DNA of 64,000 nucleotides from Asterias amurensis (taxonomy: Eukaryota; Echinodermata; Asteroidea; Forcipulatida; Asteriidae): contig NC_092667.1 in the NCBI RefSeq assembly GCF_032118995.1, positions 3,154,931 to 3,218,930 of the forward strand, read 5' to 3'. Positions 31,190 to 43,789 of this stretch are shown in pieces. Position 1 is the stretch's first letter. Each line of letters opens with the position of its first letter. The notes under the pieces were generated by a model. That model was not told the DNA's origin, did not search any database, and saw only the letters and a program-made list of their open reading frames with translations. A program made the position numbers and the translations under genes.

Positions 31190-31665
31190 CAATTGACATA
31201 TTAAAAGACTTTAGCCTTATGGTTTTTGCCTGATAATGTGGGCAGGCTATAGCCTTATGGTTTTATCAAATTTTGCTTGAAAATGGTTGCAAGGCTGAAA
31301 ATGTGGGCAAGGCTATAGCCTTATGGTTTCATCAAATTTTGCTTGAAAATGGTTGCAAGGCTATATAGCCTTATGGTTTTTACCTGAAAATGTTTGCAAG
31401 GCCTTATGGTTTTATCAAATTTTGGTTGAAAATGGTTGCAAGGCTATAGCCTTATGGTTTTTGCCTGAAAATGTAGGCAAGGCTATAGCCTTACGGTTTT
31501 ATCAAATTTTGCTTGAAAATGGTTGCAAGGCTATATAGCCTTATGGTTTTTACCTGAAAATGTTTGCAAGGCCTTATGGTTTTATCAAATTTTGGTTGAA
31601 AATGTTTGCAAGGCTATATATATATAATAAGCCTTACGGTTTTATCAAATTTTGCTTGAAAACTC
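31190..31665. repeat. Minisatellite, proximal block of 48/39 bp units
   Basis: Diverged units with TTATCAAATTTTGCTTGAAA and GGTTGCAAGGCTATAGCC words lie in the last intron of the candidate transcript, just before exon 5. The main block continues after that exon. Confidence 0.85.
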
Positions 31666-32189
31666 GTAATTTTTGTTTTCGGTGCTGCCTACAACACTCC
31701 TCGGTCACCCCTGTTAAAAAGTTAACATGCATGTTGTTATTGTTTTTTTTTCTTGTAGGCTTCATCTGGAGGCGATCTCTCTGTCACCTTGCTGATCCAA
31801 GCCTCGACCTCTCTAGTTGCTCCTGAGTTGGAGGTTGCCCTGCTGCTACCACTTCATCATCACCGGGACATCGAAACAAATTGATACAACTGCTGACTAC
31901 CCCTTGTGACGTTGTCTATGTCTGCCCAGATTGAATAAAACTGCTGGACTTGGCCTACTTACCCCTTCCTTGTGATTTTTTTCAATTTTCAACAAAAGTT
32001 TGATAAAACTGCTGGACTTAACAAGTTGTGTACCTATGAAATTTGACCCTAGAATGCACTAAGCTATTGCATATTGTAACACAAAAATACGGAGGAATTA
32101 AACATATTTTTATTCCAGGCATCGGTTCTTTACGAAAACACAAATCAGAAAAAATCTCCAGACGAGCACGTTTCCCAATCTGCTTCTAC

Positions 32190-35100
32190 TATCAAATTTT
32201 GCTTGATAATGGTTGCAAGGCCTTATGGTTTTTGCCTGAAAATGTAGGCAAGGCTATAAGCCTTATGGTTTTATCAAATTTTGCTTGAAAATGGTTGCCT
32301 TATGGTTTTTGCCTGAAAATGTAGGCAAGGCTATAGTCTTATGGTTTTATCAAATTTTGCTTGGAAATGTGTGCAAGGCTATAGCCTTATGGTTTTTGCC
32401 TGAAAATGTAGGCCTTATGGTTTTATCAAATTTTGCTTGAAAATGGTTGCAAGGTTTTGTCAAATTTTGCTTGGAAATGTGTGCAAAGCTATAGCCTTAT
32501 GGTTTTTGCTTGAAAATGGTTGCAAGGCTATAGCCTTACGGTTTTTGCCTGAAAATGTAGGCAAGGCTATAGCCTTATGGTTTTATCAAATTTTGCTTGA
32601 AAATGGTTGCAAGGCTATATAGCCTTATGGTTTTATCAAATTTTGCTTGAAAATGGTTGCAAGGCTATAGCCTTATGGTTTTATCAAATTTTGCTTGAAA
32701 ATGGTTGCAAGGCTATGGTTTTATCAAATTTTGCTTGAAAATGGTTGCAAGGCTATAGCCTTATGGTTTTTGCCTGAAAATGTAGGCAAGGCTATAGCCT
32801 TATGGTTTTATCAAATTTTGCTTGAAAATGGTTGCAAGGCCTTATGGTTTTTGCCTGAAAATGTAGGCAAGGCTATAGCCTTATGGTTTTATCAAATTTT
32901 GCTTGAAAATGGTTGCAAGGCCTTATGGTTTTTGCCTGAAAATGTAGGCAAGGCTTTAGCCTTATGGTTTTATCAAATTTTGCCTGAAAATGTAGGCAAG
33001 GCTATAGCCTTATGGTTTTATCAAATTTTGCTTGAAAATGGTTGCAAGGCTATAGCCTTATGGTTTTTGCCTGAAAATGTAGGCAAGGCTATAGCCTTAT
33101 GGTTTTTGCCTGAAAATGTAGGCAAGGCTATAGCCTTATGGTTTTATCAAATTTTGCTTGAAAATGTGTGCAAGGCTATAGCCTAATGGTTTTTGCCTGA
33201 AAATGTAGGCAAGGATATAGCCTTATGGTTTTTGCCTGAAAATGTAGGCAAGGCTATAGCCTTATGGTTTTTGCCTGAAAATGTAGGCCTTATGGTTTTA
33301 TCAAATTTTGCTTGAAAATGGTTGCAAGGCTATAAGCCTTATGGTTTTTGCCTGAAAATGTAGGCAAGGCTATAGCCTTATGGTTTTTGCCTGAAAATGT
33401 AGGCAAGGCTATAGCCTTATGGTTTTTGCCTGAAAATGTAGGCCTTATGGTTTTATCAAATTTTGCTTGGAAATGTGTGCAAGGCTATAGCCTAATGGTT
33501 TTTGCCTGAAAATGTAGGCAAGGCTATAGCCTTATGGTTTTTGCCTGAAAATGTAGGCCTATGGTTTTATCAAATTTTGCTTGAAAATGGTTGCAAGGTT
33601 TTGTCAAATTTTGCTTGGAAATGTGTGCAAAGCATATAGCCTTATGGTTTTTGCTTGAAAATGGTTGCAAGGCTATAGCCTTATGGTTTTTGCCTGAAAA
33701 TGTAGGCAAGGCTATAGCCTTATGGTTTTATCAAATTTTGCTTGAAAATGGTTGCAAGGCTATAGCCTTATGGTTTTATCAAATTTTGCTTGAAAATGGT
33801 TGCAAGGCTATGGTTTTATCAAATTTTGCTTGAAAATGGTTGCAAGGCTATAGCCTTATGGTTTTTGCCTGAAAATGTAGGCAAGGCTATAGCCTTATGG
33901 TTTTATCAAATTTTGCTTGAAAATGGTTGCAAGGCCTTATGGTTTTTGCCTGAAAATGTAGGCAAGGCTATAGCCTTATGGTTTTATCGAATTTTGCTTG
34001 AAAATGGTTGCAAGGCCTTATGGTTTTTGCCTGAAAATGTAGGCAAGGCTATAGCCTTATGGTTTTTGCCTGAAAATGTAGGCAAGGCTTTAGCCTTATG
34101 GTTTTATCAAATTTTGCTTGAAAATGGTTGCAAGGCTATAGCCTTATGGTTTTATCAAATTTTGCCTGAAAATGTAGGCAAGGCTATAGCCTTATGGTTT
34201 TTGCCTGAAAATGTAGGCAAGGCTATAGCCTTATGGTTTTATCAAATTTTGCTTGAAAATGGTTGCAAGGCTATAGCCTTATGGTTTTTGCCTGAAAATG
34301 TAGGCAAGGCTATAGCCTTATGGTTTTTGCCTGAAAATGTAGGCAAGGCCTTATGGTTTTATCAAATTTTGCTTGAAAATGGTTGCAAGGCTATAGCCTT
34401 ATGGTTTTATCAAATTTTGCTTGAAAATGGTTGCAAGGCCTTATGGTTTTTGCCTGAAAATGGTTGCAAGGCTATAGCCTTATGGTTTTATCAAATTTTG
34501 CTTGAAAATGGTTGCAAGGCTATAGCCTTATGGTTTTATCAAGTTTTGCTTGAAAATGGTTGCAAGGCTATAGCCTTATGGTTTTTGCTTGAAAATGGTT
34601 GCAAGGCTATAGCCTTATGGTTTTATCAAATTTTGCGTTGAAATGTGTGCAAGGCTATAGCCTTATGGTTTGTTCAAATTTTGCTTGAAAATGGTTGCAA
34701 GGCTATAGCCTTATGGTTTTTGCTTGAAAATGGTTGCAAGGCTATAGCCTTATGGTTTTATCAAATTTTGCTTGAAAATGGTTGCAAGGCTATAGCCTTA
34801 TGGTTTTTGCCTGAAAATGTAGGCAAGGCTATAGCCTTATGGTTTTTGCTTGAAAATGGTTGCAAGGCTATAGCCTTATGGTTTTATCAAGTTTTGCGTT
34901 GAAATGTGTGCAAGGCTATAGCCTTATGGTTTTATCAAATTTTGCTTGAAAATGGTTGCAAGGCTATAGCCTTATGGTTTTTGCCTGAAAATGTAGGCAA
35001 GGCTATAGCCTTATGGTTTTATCAAATTTTGCTTGAAAATGGTTGCAAGGCTATAGCCTTATGGTTTTTGCCTGAAAATGTAGGCAAGGCTATAGCCTTA

Positions 35101-38100
35101 TGGTTTTTGCCTGAAAATGTAGGCAAGGCCTTATGGTTTTATCAAATTTTGCTTGAAAATGGTTGCAAGGCTATAGCCTTATGGTTTTATCAAATTTTGC
35201 TTGAAAATGGTTGCAAGGCCTTATGGTTTTTGCCTGAAAATGGTTGCAAGGCTATAGCCTTATGGTTTTATCAAATTTTGCTTGAAAATGGTTGCAAGGC
35301 TATAGCCTTATGGTTTTATCAAGTTTTGCTTGAAAATGGTTGCAAGGCTATAGCCTTATGGTTTTTGCTTGAAAATGGTTGCAAGGCTATAGCCTTATGG
35401 TTTTATCAAATTTTGCGTTGAAATGTGTGCAAGGCTATAGCCTTATGGTTTGTTCAAATTTTGCTTGAAAATGGTTGCAAGGCTATAGCCTTATGGTTTT
35501 TGCTTGAAAATGGTTGCAAGGCTATAGCCTTATGGTTTTATCAAATTTTGCTTGAAAATGGTTGCCTTATGGTTTTTGCCTGAAAATGTAGGCAAGGCTA
35601 TAGCCTTATGGTTTTTGCTTGAAAATGGTTGCAAGGCTATAGCCTTATGGTTTTATCAAATTTTGCGTTGAAATGTGTGCAAGGCTATAGCCTTATGGTT
35701 TTATCAAATTTTGCTTGAAAATGGTTGCAAGGCTATAGCCTTATGGTTTTTGCCTGAAAATGTAGGCAAGGCTATAGCCTTATGGTTTTTGCCTGAAAAT
35801 GTAGGCAAGGCTATAGCCTTATGGTTTTATCAAATTTTGCTTGAAAATGGTTGCAAGGCTATAGCCTTATGGTTTTATCAAATTTTGCTTGAAAATGGTT
35901 GCAAGGCTATAGCCTTATGGTTTTATCAAATTTTGCTTGAAAATGGTTGCAAGGCTATAGCCTTATGGTTTTATCAAATTTTGCGTTGAAATGTGTGCAA
36001 GGCTATAGCCTTATGGTTTTATCAAATTTTGCTTGAAAATGGTTGCAAGGCTATAGCCTTATGGTTTTTGCCTGAAAATGTAGGCAAGGCTATAGCCTTA
36101 TGGTTTTTGCTTGAAAATGGTTGCAAGGCTATAGCCTTATGGTTTTATCAAATTTTGCTTGAAAATGGTTGCAAGGCTATAGCCTTATGGTTTTATCAAA
36201 TTTTGCGTTGAAATGTGTGCAAGGCTATAGCCTTATGGTTTGTTCAAATTTTGCTTGAAAATGGTTGCAAGGCTATAGCCTTATGGTTTTTGCTTGAAAA
36301 TGGTTGCCTTATGGTTTTTGCCTGAAAATGTAGGCAAGGCTATAGCCTTATGGTTTTTGCTTGAAAATGGTTGCAAGGCTATAGCCTTATGGTTTTATCA
36401 AATTTTGCGTTGAAATGTGTGCAAGGCTATAGCCTTATGGTTTTATCAAATTTTGCTTGAAAATGGTTGCAAGGCTATAGCCTTATGGTTTTTGCCTGAA
36501 AATGTAGGCAAGGCTATAGCCTTATGGTTTTTGCCTGAAAATGTAGGCAAGGCTATAGCCTTATGGTTTTATCAAATTTTGCTTGAAAATGGTTGCAAGG
36601 CTATAGCCTTATGGTTTTATCAAATTTTGCTTGAAAATGGTTGCAAGGCTATAGCCTTATGGTTTTATCAAATTTTGCTTGAAAATGGTTGCAAGGCTAT
36701 AGCCTTATGGTTTTATCAAATTTTGCGTTGAAATGTGTGCAAGGCTATAGCCTTATGGTTTTATCAAATTTTGCTTGAAAATGGTTGCAAGGCTATAGCC
36801 TTATGGTTTTTGCCTGAAAATGTAGGCAAGGCTATAGCCTTATGGTTTTTGCTTGAAAATGGTTGCAAGGCTATAGCCTTATGGTTTTATCAAATTTTGC
36901 TTGAAAATGGTTGCAAGGCTATAGCCTTATGGTTTTATCAAATTTTGCGTTGAAATGTGTGCAAGGCTATAGCCTTATGGTTTGTTCAAATTTTGCTTGA
37001 AAATGGTTGCAAGGCTATAGCCTTATGGTTTTTGCTTGAAAATGGTTGCAAGGCTATAGCCTTATGGTTTTATCAAATTTTGCGTTGAAATGTGTGCAAG
37101 GCTATAGCCTTATGGTTTGTTCAAATTTTGCTTGAAAATGGTTGCAAGGCTATAGCCTTATGGTTTTTGCCTGAAAATGTAGGCAAGGCTATAGCCTTAT
37201 GGTTTTATCAAATTTTGCTTGAAAATGGTTGCAAGGCTATAGCCTTATGGTTTTTGCTTGAAAATGGTTGCAAGGCTATAGCCTTATGGTTTTATCAAAT
37301 TTTGCTTGAAAATGGTTGCAAGGCTATAGCCTTATGGTTTTATCAAATTTTGCTTGAAAATGGTTGCAAGGCTATAGCCTTATGGTTTTATCAAATTTTG
37401 CGTTGAAATGTGTGCAAGGCTATAGCCTTATGGTTTGTTCAAATTTTGCTTGAAAATGGTTGCAAGGCTATAGCCTTATGGTTTTTGCTTGAAAATGGTT
37501 GCAAGGCTATAGCCTTATGGTTTTATCAAATTTTGCGTTGAAATGTGTGCAAGGCTATAGCCTTATGGTTTGTTCAAATTTTGCTTGAAAATGGTTGCAA
37601 GGCTATAGCCTTATGGTTTTTGCCTGAAAATGTAGGCAAGGCTATAGCCTTATGGTTTTATCAAATTTTGCTTGAAAATGGTTGCAAGGCTATAGCCTTA
37701 TGGTTTTTGCTTGAAAATGGTTGCAAGGCTATAGCCTTATGGTTTTATCAAATTTTGCTTGAAAATGGTTGCAAGGCTATAGCCTTATGGTTTTATCAAA
37801 TTTTGCTTGAAAATGGTTGCAAGGCTATAGCCTTATGGTTTTATCAAATTTTGCGTTGAAATGTGTGCAAGGCTATAGCCTTATGGTTTGTTCAAATTTT
37901 GCTTGAAAATGGTTGCAAGGCTATAGCCTTATGGTTTTTGCTTGAAAATGGTTGCAAGGCTATAGCCTTATGGTTTTATCAAATTTTGCGTTGAAATGTG
38001 TGCAAGGCTATAGCCTTATGGTTTGTTCAAATTTTGCTTGAAAATGGTTGCAAGGCTATAGCCTTATGGTTTTTGCCTGAAAATGTAGGCAAGGCTATAG

Positions 38101-38932
38101 CCTTATGGTTTTATCAAATTTTGCTTGAAAATGGTTGCAAGGCTATAGCCTTATGGTTTTTGCTTGAAAATGGTTGCAAGGCTATAGCCTTATGGTTTTA
38201 TCAAATTTTGCGTTGAAATGTGTGCAAGGCTATAGCCTTATGGTTTGTTCAAATTTTGCTTGAAAATGGTTGCAAGGCTATAGCCTTATGGTTTTTGCCT
38301 GAAAATGTAGGCAAGGCTATAGCCTTATGGTTTTATCAAATTTTGCTTGAAAATGGTTGCAAGGCTATAGCCTTACGGTTTTATCAAATTTTGCTTGCAA
38401 ATGGTTGCAAGGCTATAGCCTTATGGTTTTATCAAATTTTGCGTTGAAATGTGTGCAAGGCTATAGCCTTATGGTTTGTTCAAATTTTGCTTGAAAATGG
38501 TTGCAAGGCTATAGCCTTATGGTTTTATCAAATTTTGCGTTGAAATGTGTGCAAGGCTATAGCCTTATGGTTTGTTCAAATTTTGCTTGAAAATGGTTGC
38601 AAGGCTATAGCCTTATGGTTTTTGCCTGAAAATGTAGGCAAGGCTATAGCCTTATGGTTTTATCAAATTTTGCTTGAAAATGGTTGCAAGGCTATAGCCT
38701 TATGGTTTTTGCTTGAAAATGGTTGCAAGGCTATAGCCTTATGGTTTTATCAAATTTTGCGTTGAAATGTGTGCAAGGCTATAGCCTTATGGTTTTTGCT
38801 TGAAAATGGTTGCAAGGCTATAGCCTTATGGTTTTATCAAATTTTGCTTGAAAATGGTTGCAAGGCTATAGCCTTATGGTTTTATCAAATTTTGCTTGAA
38901 AATGGTTGCAAGGCTATAGCCTTGTGGTTTTA
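32190..38932. repeat. Large minisatellite of 48 bp and 39 bp units with higher-order structure
   Basis: Roughly 150 units. The 48 bp unit runs TTATGGTTTTATCAAATT, then TTGCTTGAAAATGGTTGC, then AAGGCTATAGCC. The 39 bp unit has TTATGGTTTTTGCC, then TGAAAATGTAGGC, then the same end. Hybrid units also occur. Each junction holds the perfect palindrome AAGGCTATAGCCTT. Distal parts show higher-order repeats: starts near 37092, 37545 and 37998 are 453 bp apart (seven 48s and three 39s), and 35675/36417 are 742 bp apart. Homogeneity rises from left to right. Both units are multiples of three, which gives long stop-free frames without evidence of translation. The last unit fades at 38932. Confidence 0.95.
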
Positions 38933-39182
38933 AATATTTTAAGTTTGGTTTTGTGTGTACGAAAATAAAGGCCAATTTGTAGGGGTGAATCAATTTAAGT
39001 TTTGGTTGCCCCAAAGTTGAAGACTAATATCTCATTATTACTTGAGTCGTCTACTTGGCCGCCATATTTGAACACAGTGCAGCAACAGTTGTGTATTTTT
39101 TTCACCTAATTACATATGCGCAAAAATACTTGGCTAAAAGCGACTTTATACATACCCAACTGCATTGTAGTTAAACATGGTG
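38933..39182. other. Spacer between satellites
   Basis: AT-rich unique sequence with no supported gene. Confidence 0.4.
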
Positions 39183-39300
39183 GCCTGAGGGTCCATCTTA
39201 ACCCGATGGAACCCACCCCCACACTGTAGGGGGGCTATATAATAGGTCCTTATAGTGTGGGGGTCGGTTCCATCGGGATAAGATGGGCCTTCCATATTTG
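39183..39300. repeat. Inverted-repeat element of about 118 bp
   Basis: CCATCTTAACCCGATGGAAC and CCACACTGTA on the left are answered by TAGTGTGGGGGTCGG and TTCCATCGGGATAAGATGG on the right, leaving a centre of about 20 bases. It would fold into a long hairpin and is probably a small MITE. Confidence 0.7.
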
Positions 39301-39399
39301 AATTGGGGGGGGGGGGGGATGGTAGGGTTGATGCAAATAAAACACAAGTTACAAGGAGAGTTCTGTTCAATTTTTTATTGAAAATTTTGGCCAAAAAAA

Positions 39400-39850
39400 A
39401 AGCAGAGTCGTGCAAACACCTGTGCCTGTCGGTGGACCCCCTCGGCCACCTGGAACTCGTGATGATCTAAAGGTCCAAAGTGCAATGGTTGATATGTTCT
39501 CTGTTCAGTGAAGTTCAATTAGATGCGCTACTAGTGGTTTGTAACAACGATGTATTGTCTTACAAATCTAACGAGCTAGACGCAATTTAGCGCTTCGTTT
39601 TAAACGCAGAAGTGCTAAGCAGAAAGTAGTTGTTGCTTGCTTAAATGAAATGGTGCCCTCAAGAGTGCTTAGGATTTCACCGATTGTGGTTTCGCAACCA
39701 AGCTGCACTGGTGGTGCTAAGAGGTGTCGACGCTTGTTCCAATGGGATCCTAACTCGAGAGATGATGATGACTTCTATCCAGATGATGATGTGCTGGTTG
39801 GAGAAACAAGTTCTGTAATGGGCAGCAATTTTGTTACCAATTGTGTGTAA
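39400..39850 (+). pseudogene. Gene-like fragment, left arm of an inverted pair
   Basis: One frame reads VVQTPVPVGGPPRPPGT and, after disruptions, FQWDPNSRDDDDFYPDDD followed by VLVGETSSVMGS. The same features are present on the other strand at 43790-44345. The acidic DDDDFYPDDD and GETSS words are shared. Stops and frame changes suggest a dead coding sequence. I do not recognise the family. Between the arms lies the 56 bp satellite. Confidence 0.5.
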
Positions 39851-40079
39851 AGCAAGTCGCCAAAATTCTTTGGAAAAGTGCTGACGTATTATCACAAACG
39901 TCACAAATTTTTCAACAGTTTGAGCATGATAAGTAGTGATGTTTTCTCACTGCATGTTTGCCAATAAATGATACTGTAGATGACATTGGATCAATATAAA
40001 TTCAACCATCCTTAAGAAAACCAGACATTGACCAAACACTTCAACGGGGCCGAGATTAATCGTGATAAATTCACCATAC

Positions 40080-43000
40080 AAAAGACAGTATGTGTCTTCA
40101 CAAAACATGTCTGGTTGTACAGAACACGCAACACCAGGGCATGGTTATTTCAAAACACAAGTGAAAGTGTAGAGAATACGCAACACCCGGGGAAGTATGG
40201 GTAATTTAAAATACAGGTGAAAGTGTAGAGAATACGCAACACCATGCAAAGTATGGGTAATTCAAAACACATGTGGAAGTGTAGAGAATACGCAGCACAA
40301 GAGGAAGTATGGGTAATTCACAACACAAGTGAAAGTGTAGAGAATACGCAACACCATGCAAAGTATGGGTAATTCAAAACACATGAGGAAGTGTAGTGAA
40401 TACGCAACACCAGGGGAAGTATGGGTAATTCAAATCACATGTGGAAGTGTAGAGAATACGCAACACCAGGGGAAGTATGGGTAATTCAAAACACATGTGG
40501 AAGTGTAGAGAATACGCAACACCAGGGGAAGTATGGGTAATTCACAACACAAGTGAAAGTGTAGTGAATACGCAACACAAGGGGAACTATGGGTAATTCA
40601 CAACACAAGTGAAAGTGTAGTGAGTACGCAACACAAGGGAAGTATGGGTAATTCAAATCACATGTGGAAGTGTAGAGAATACGCAACACCAGGGGAAGTA
40701 TGGGTAATTCACAACACAAGTGAAAGTGTAGTGAATACGCAACACAAGGGGAACTATGGGTAATTCACAACACAAGTGAAAGTGTAGTGAGTACGCAACA
40801 CAAGGGAAGTATGGGTAATTCAAAATACAGGTGAAAGTGTAGAGAATACGCAACACCATGCAAAGTATGGGTAATTCAAAACACATGTGGAAGTGTAGAG
40901 AATACGCAACACCAGGGGAAGTATGGGTAATTCAAAACACATGTGGAAGTGTAGAGAATACGCAACACCAGGGGAAGTATGGGTAATTCACAACACAAGT
41001 GAAAGTGTAGTGAATACGCAACACAAGGGGAACTATGGGTAATTCACAACACAAGTGAAAGTGTAGTGAATACGCAACACAAGGGGAACTATGGGTAATT
41101 CACAACACAAGTGAAAGTGTAGTGAGTACGCAACACAAGGGAAGTATGGGTAATTCAAAATACAGGTGAAAGTGTAGAGAATACGCAACACCATGCAAAG
41201 TATGGGTAATTCAAAACACATGTGGAAGTGTAGAGAATACGCAACACCAGGGGAAGTATGGGTAATTCAAAACACATGTGGAAGTGTAGAGAATACGCAA
41301 CACCAGGGGAAGTATGGGTAATTCACAACACAAGTGAAAGTGTAGTGAATACGCAACACAAGGGGAACTATGGGTAATTCACAACACAAGTGAAAGTGTA
41401 GTGAGTACGCAACACAAGGGAAGTATGGGTAATTCAAATCACATGTGGAAGTGTAGAGAATGCGCAACACCATGCAAAGTATGGGTAATTCAAAACACAT
41501 GTGGAAGTGTAGAGAATACGCAACACCAGGGGAAGTATGGGTAAATCAAAACACAGGTGAAAGTGTAGAGAATACGCAACAGCAGGGGGAGTATGGGTAA
41601 TTCAAAACACAGGTGAAAGTGTAGAGAATACGCAAAAACGGGAAATATTGGTATTTCAAAACAGTTGAAAGTGTAAAGAAAACACAACACAAGGGAAAGT
41701 ATCGGTAATTCACAACACATGTGAAAGTGTAGTGAATACGCATCACCAAGGGAAGTATGGGCATAATTCACAACACAGTTGAAAGTGTAGAGAATACGCA
41801 GGATAAAGGGAAGATGGGTAATTCAAAGCACAAGTGAAAGTGTAGAGAACAAGCAACACCAGGGGAAGTATTGGTAATTCAAAACACAAGTAAAAGTGAA
41901 TTGAATACGCAACACCAGGGGTAGAATGGGTAAATCAAATTACATGTGGAAGTGTAGAGAATACGCGTCACCAGGGGAAGTATGGGTAATTCAAAACACA
42001 TGTGAAAGTGTAGAGAATACGCAGGATAAGGTGAAGTATGGGTAATTCAAAACACATTTGAAAGTGTAAAGAATACGCAAGACCAGGGGAAGTATGGGTA
42101 ATTCAAAACACAGTTGGAAGTGTACAGAATACGCATCACCAGGGGAAGTATGTTTAATTCAAAACACATGTGAAAGTGAATTGAATACGCAAAACCAGGG
42201 GAAGTATGAGTAATTCAAATTACATGTGAAAGTTTAGAGAATACGCGACACCAGGGGAAGTATGGGTAATTCAAAACACATGTGAAAGTGTCCAGAATCT
42301 GCAGGATAAGGGGAAGTATTGGTAATTCAAAACACAGGTGAAAGTGTAGAGAATACGCAACAGCAGGGGAAGTATGGGTATTTCAAAACACAACCGAAAG
42401 TGTAGAGAATACGCAGGATAAGGGGAAGTATGGGTAATTCAAAACACAGGTGAAAGTGTAAAGAATAAGCAATCCCAGGGGAAGTATGGGTAATTCAAAA
42501 CACAGTTGGAAGTGTAGAGAATACGCAACACCAGGGGAAGTATGGGTATTTCAAAACACAATTGAAAGTGTAGAGAATACGCAGGATAAGGGGAAGTATG
42601 GGTAATTCAAAACACAGGTGAAAGTGTAAATATACGCAAGACCAGGGGAAGTATGGGTAATTCAAAACACAGTTGGAAGTGTACAGAATACGCAACACCA
42701 GGGGAAGTATGTTTAATTCAAAACACATGTGAAAGTGAATTGAATACGCAACACCAGGGGAAGTATGGGTAATTCAAATTACATGTGAAAGTGTAGAGAA
42801 TACGCAACACCAGGGGAAGTATGTTTAATTCAAAACACATGTGAAAGTGAATTGAATACGCAAAACCAGGGGAAGTATGAGTAATTCAAATTACATGTGA
42901 AAGTTTAGAGAATACGCGACACCAGGGGAAGTATGGGTAATTCAAAACACATGTGAAAGTGTCCAGAATCTGCAGGATAAGGGGAAGTATTGGTAATTCA

Positions 43001-43750
43001 AAACACAGGTGAAAGTGTAGAGAATACGCAACAGCAGGGGAAGTATGGGTATTTCAAAACACAACCGAAAGTGTAGAGAATACGCAGGATAAGGGGAAGT
43101 ATGGGTAATTCAAAACACAGGTGAAAGTGTAAAGAATAAGCAATCCCAGGGGAAGTATGGGTAATTCAAAACACAGTTGGAAGTGTAGAGAATACGCAAC
43201 ACCAGGGGAAGTATGGGTATTTCAAAACACAATTGAAAGTGTAGAGAATACGCAGGATAAGGGGAAGTATGGGTAATTCAAAACACAGGTGAAAGTGTAA
43301 ATATACGCAAGACCAGGGGAAGTATGGGTAATTCAAAACACAGTTGGAAGTGTACAGAATACGCAACACCAGGGGAAGTATGTTTAATTCAAAACACATG
43401 TGAAAGTGAATTGAATACGCAACACCAGGGGAAGTATGGGTAATTCAAATTACATGTGAAAGTGTAGAGAATACGCAACACCAGGGGAAGTATGGGTAAT
43501 TCAACACGCATGTGAAAGTGTAGAGAATACGCAGGATAAGGGGAAGTAATTCAAAACACAGGTGAAAGTGTAAAGAATACGCAACACCAGGGGAAGTATG
43601 GGCAGTTCACAACACAGTTGAAAGTGTAGGGAATACGCAACACAAGGGGGTGAGATGGTAATTCACCACACAGGTGAAAGTGTAGAGAATACGCAACAGG
43701 GGAAGTATGGCTTATTCAAAACACAATGAAAGTATAGAGAATATGCAACC
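40080..43750. repeat. 56 bp satellite array
   Basis: The consensus unit is AAGTATGGGTAATTCAAAAC, ACATGTGAAAGTGTAGAG, AATACGCAACACCAGGGG (56 bp), about 65 copies with much point variation (CAGGATAAGG in place of CAACACCAGG is a common variant). A 671 bp block is repeated in tandem at about 42150-42820 and 42821-43491; shorter 167-168 bp (three-unit) periods occur at 40486-41500. No coding role is supported. Confidence 0.92.
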
Positions 43751-43789
43751 CTTGACCTCTTCTAAAAACTAACCAATTCGAATGATAGG

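Larger units (their letters stand above)
28110..31962 (+). ncRNA. Candidate spliced transcript with five exons, probably lncRNA
   Basis: Splice signals in order define exon 1 (about 28110-28221, donor GCGAG|GTAAGT), exon 2 (29394-29515), exon 3 (29966-30080, a duplicate of exon 2), exon 4 (about 30650-30797, donor GTTGAG|GTACGT) and exon 5 (31759 to about 31962, acceptor TTTTCTTGTAG, polyadenylation signal AATAAA at 31934-31939). No long frame crosses all exons. Exon 1 has an early ATG with a stop four codons on. Joining exon 3 to exon 4 would give an 85-codon frame starting MYRHTNPCIHQEPV and ending GGLRWIC, so a short peptide is possible. I recognise no family. Exon boundaries, especially the exon 4 acceptor, are predictions. 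Confidence 0.4.

Noticed and set aside
32695-38765. Many long open frames rich in ALWFYQILLENGCKAI
   Set aside because: They are a by-product of repeat units whose length is a multiple of three. Start codons and stops fall at unit variants and there is no promoter or splice context, so they are not listed as genes.
40486-43399. Minus-strand frames reading YPYFPWCCVFSTLPHVF in the 56 bp satellite
   Set aside because: Products of the tandem array. Frames shift with unit variants and no gene structure is present.
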